Shown here in pieces: positions 6,397 through 7,594 of a stretch of 7,594 nt of DNA. This stretch comes from Bacteroidota bacterium (lineage in GTDB: Bacteria; Bacteroidota; Bacteroidia; Bacteroidales; Prolixibacteraceae). The notes below the pieces were generated by a model. The model did no database searches and was not told the origin of the DNA. It saw nothing but the letters and a program-made list of their open reading frames with translations. Each line of letters starts with the position of its first letter. Within the stretch, counting starts at the first letter, position 1. A program made the translations under genes and the position numbers. The DNA is taken from positions 1 through 7,594 of the forward strand of contig JAMDDG010000126.1 in the NCBI GenBank assembly GCA_023488865.1, given 5' to 3'.

Positions 6397-6441
6397 TTTT
6401 GGATTTTGGATTTTGGATTTTGGATTTTGGATTTTGGATTT
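6397..6441. repeat. Heptanucleotide tandem repeat (GGATTTT, six units)
   Basis: GGA followed by T's begins at 6401, 6408, 6415, 6422, 6429 and 6436 with a strict 7-nt period. The units are identical except the last, which ends TTTC. A leading TTTT at 6397-6400 gives about 6.4 copies. It sits between the divergent starts of the KimA-like gene (6310) and the SPFH gene (6586). Perfect short tandem repeats can change copy number by slippage. One unit would shift the spacing of any upstream site by 7 bp without touching a coding frame. Confidence 0.95.
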
Positions 6442-6477
6442 CGCGCTTGAGCGGGAAATTTCAACTGAATTTACGAT

Positions 6478-6569
6478 AATTGAAAATTAAGTTGGGTAAT
6501 TATAAATTTTGATTTTTTATGTTTACATTTGTACAAAGCCAAACAAAGTTAACCTCTTAATTTTCAATT
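6478..6569. repeat. 14-bp inverted repeat flanking the SPFH promoter region
   Basis: AATTGAAAATTAAG at 6478-6491 and CTTAATTTTCAATT at 6556-6569 are perfect inverse complements, 64 nt apart. The right arm ends 16 nt before the SPFH start codon. A third copy of the core, ATTTTCAATT at 6389-6398, lies before the heptamer repeat and is also inverse to the left arm over 10 bp. The -7 promoter word at 6524-6531 lies inside the loop. It could be a protein-binding site, a cruciform or simply a shared low-complexity word. Confidence 0.8.
6524..6531 (+). promoter_or_regulatory. Probable Bacteroidota-type -7 element of the SPFH gene
   Basis: TACATTTG fits the TAnnTTTG -7 consensus used by the Bacteroidota primary sigma factor and lies 54 nt before ATG 6586. 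I see no TTTG -33 element at the expected 17-23 nt spacing: the nearest TTTG (6508-6511) is 12 nt upstream and TTG (6492-6494) is 29 nt upstream. The call therefore rests on the -7 word, position and orientation. Confidence 0.5.
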
Positions 6570-6585
6570 TAAAAATGCTAAAATC

Positions 6586-7452
6586 ATGGAACCGTTAGTC
6601 ATTGTTGGAATTGCCATTTTTGTTCTTTTTTTGTTTTCCGGTATCCGTATCGTCAGGCCGACCCACCGCGCCCTGGTTGAGCGACTTGGAAAGTACCACC
6701 ATTTTGCTTCCTTCGGGTTCAACTGGATCATTCCCGGAATCGACCGGATGTTTATTATCAACATCACCGAAAAGATGATCAATGCCGAACCTCAGGAGAT
6801 CATCACCAACGACAACCTGAATGCCCGGGTAGATGCCCAGGTTTATTTCAAAATCAAATCGGATGAACAGAGTGTGAAAAACTCTCAGTACAACGTGAAC
6901 AGTATTGAATATCAGATCGTAAACTTAGCCAGAACGACTTTGCGGAACATCATTGGCACCATGACACTTAAATCGGCCAACAGTGAACGGGGCAAGATCA
7001 ACAAGGAGTTGCATGCTACCCTGCTGGAAGAAACCCGGAATTGGGGGATCGAAATTGTTCGGACAGAACTTAAAGAAATTGATCCCCCGAAAGATGTTCA
7101 GGAGACCATGAACAAGATTGTAAAGGCCGAGAATGAAAAAATTGCAGCCATCGACTATGCCACCGCCACCGAAACCAAGGCTGACGGGGAGAAAAGGGCC
7201 GAGATCCGGCGTGCCGAAGGGATCAAGCAGGCTGCCATTTTACGTGCCGAAGGGGAAGCGCAGGCCATCCAACTGGTAAATGAAGCGGCTGAGAAATACT
7301 TCGTTGGAAATGCCCAGATGCTCCGCAGGATACAAGCCATGGAAACCTCCCTGAAAGACAACTCGAAGATTGTGGTACCCACCGGATCAGACCTGGTCAA
7401 TGTGATGGGGGAGATGGGCGGCGTTATCCCACTCAAAGAGAAAATCCAATAA
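6586..7452 (+). CDS. SPFH/Band 7 (stomatin/prohibitin-like) membrane protein
   Basis: This 288-residue protein has the layout of bacterial stomatin-like proteins such as QmcA. An N-terminal membrane anchor at ~3-19 (LVIVGIAIFVLFLFSGI) is followed by the SPFH domain at ~20-180: RIVRPTHRALVERLGKY, GFNWIIPGIDR, then RVDAQVYFKI, ARTTLRNIIGTMTL and WGIEIVRTELKEIDPP. A long charged helix or coiled coil at ~178-238 is rich in A, E, K and R (KADGEKRAEIRRAEG, ILRAEGEAQA). The end KIVVPTGSDLVNVMG is common in this family. Such proteins form large cage- or ring-like oligomers on the inner membrane and organise membrane microdomains, often affecting proteases or ion channels. An NfeD-type partner is often adjacent, but none is visible in the window. 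ATG 6586 lacks a Shine-Dalgarno sequence. The gene diverges from the potassium operon, so shared regulation is possible but not shown. Confidence 0.93.
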   Translation: MEPLVIVGIAIFVLFLFSGIRIVRPTHRALVERLGKYHHFASFGFNWIIPGIDRMFIINITEKMINAEPQEIITNDNLNARVDAQVYFKIKSDEQSVKNSQYNVNSIEYQIVNLARTTLRNIIGTMTLKSANSERGKINKELHATLLEETRNWGIEIVRTELKEIDPPKDVQETMNKIVKAENEKIAAIDYATATETKADGEKRAEIRRAEGIKQAAILRAEGEAQAIQLVNEAAEKYFVGNAQMLRRIQAMETSLKDNSKIVVPTGSDLVNVMGEMGGVIPLKEKIQ

Positions 7453-7562
7453 TTTGAAAATGTGGAAATGTGGAAATTTAATTTGAAAATTGGGAAATGT
7501 GAAAATGTGAAAATTATTCCAACATTTGAACGTGGCGATCATTTACACATTTTCAAATTATT
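7448..7562. repeat. AATTTGAAAATGTG word-repeat block with a 17-bp inverted repeat
   Basis: AATAATTTGAAAATGTG at 7448-7464 and CACATTTTCAAATTATT at 7546-7562 are perfect inverse complements, 81 nt apart, the left arm running through the SPFH stop codon. Between them the same words recur directly: TAATTTGAAAAT at 7450-7461 and 7479-7490, and variants such as GTGGAAATGTGGAAATTT and GTGAAAATGTGAAAATT. Blocks of this kind are familiar from Bacteroidota intergenic regions. The stem is too far apart and lacks a following T-run to be called an ordinary Rho-independent terminator. Confidence 0.85.
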
Positions 7563-7572
7563 AAAAAGTTTT

Positions 7573-7580
7573 TATATTTG
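7573..7580 (+). promoter_or_regulatory. Probable Bacteroidota-type -7 element for a gene beyond the window
   Basis: TATATTTG followed by CACCCGCAA fits the TAnnTTTG -7 consensus and the kind of start-site sequence often seen downstream of it. No gene starts before the window ends at 7594. A clear TTTG -33 element is not visible at the usual distance, so confidence is moderate. Confidence 0.5.
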
Positions 7581-7594
7581 CACCCGCAATCCCA

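Larger units (their letters stand above)
6311..6585. other. Divergent regulatory region between the KimA-like operon and the SPFH gene
   Basis: This 275-nt spacer must hold the promoters of both the - strand potassium operon and the + strand SPFH gene. It is very A/T-rich and contains the heptamer tandem repeat, three copies of an AATTTTCAATT-type word and the + strand -7 word TACATTTG. For the - strand the best candidate is TATCTTTA at 6365-6358, which misses the last base of the consensus; I would not rely on it. No small open frame, RNA gene or clear KdpE-type operator stands out by eye. Confidence 0.6.

Noticed and set aside
6397..6441. CRISPR-like or phage-associated repeat array
   Set aside because: The 7-nt period has no spacers and no cas genes nearby, so it is a simple tandem repeat.
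7155..7436. Open frame of 93 codons on the - strand within the SPFH gene
   Set aside because: It is antisense to the alanine/glutamate-rich coiled coil, whose codon pattern keeps the opposite strand free of stops.

Overview
The window most likely comes from a member of the Bacteroidota. The evidence is indirect. The spacers hold TAnnTTTG-type -7 promoter words at 6524-6531 and 7573-7580, and A/T-rich word repeats built on AATTTGAAAATGTG and GGATTTT. The chromosomal-looking genes on the right start without a visible Shine-Dalgarno sequence. No rRNA or tRNA is present to confirm this.

Region 1 (1-1897, + strand) is the tail of a gas vesicle (gvp) operon. It holds the last ten codons of a GvpL/GvpF-type protein, a protein that joins a GvpS-like domain to a complete GvpK domain, GvpJ, GvpO, and an unrecognised 228-residue protein with a faint TraB/Tiki-like pattern. 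The order L-S-K-J matches the Bacillus megaterium gvp cluster as I remember it, except that S and K are fused here and GvpO follows J. The major shell protein GvpA and the GvpN, GvpF and GvpG genes are not in the window and presumably lie upstream. Spacing is tight (2, 26 and 1 nt), with clear ribosome binding sites before gvpJ and gvpO. This part also looks more A/T-rich than the rest.

Region 2 (1898-6310, - strand) reads in the order transporter, sensor kinase, response regulator. A KimA-type (KUP/APC superfamily) potassium transporter is followed by a shortened KdpD and then KdpE. The kdpD stop and kdpE start share one base. No kdpFABC genes are seen, so the Kdp-type two-component system probably serves the KimA-like transporter. 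The KdpD keeps the first ~36 residues of a normal KdpD, up to the edge of the Walker A loop, and then jumps straight to the membrane domain. This looks like an in-frame deletion of most of the KdpD sensor domain and of the Usp domain.

Region 3 (6311-7594) is a divergent intergenic region with a six-unit GGATTTT tandem repeat and a 14-bp inverted repeat around a probable promoter. It is followed by a stomatin/prohibitin-like SPFH membrane protein gene (+ strand). A 3' spacer then carries repeated AATTTGAAAATGTG-type words with a 17-bp inverted repeat, and a probable promoter for a gene beyond the window.

The gvp operon and kdpE converge with no base between their stop codons (TAGCTA at 1895-1900), a natural place to look for the edge of an acquired gvp block. 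The strongest findings are the GvpS-GvpK fusion, the deleted KdpD linked to a KimA-like transporter, and the unknown protein at the end of the gvp operon.
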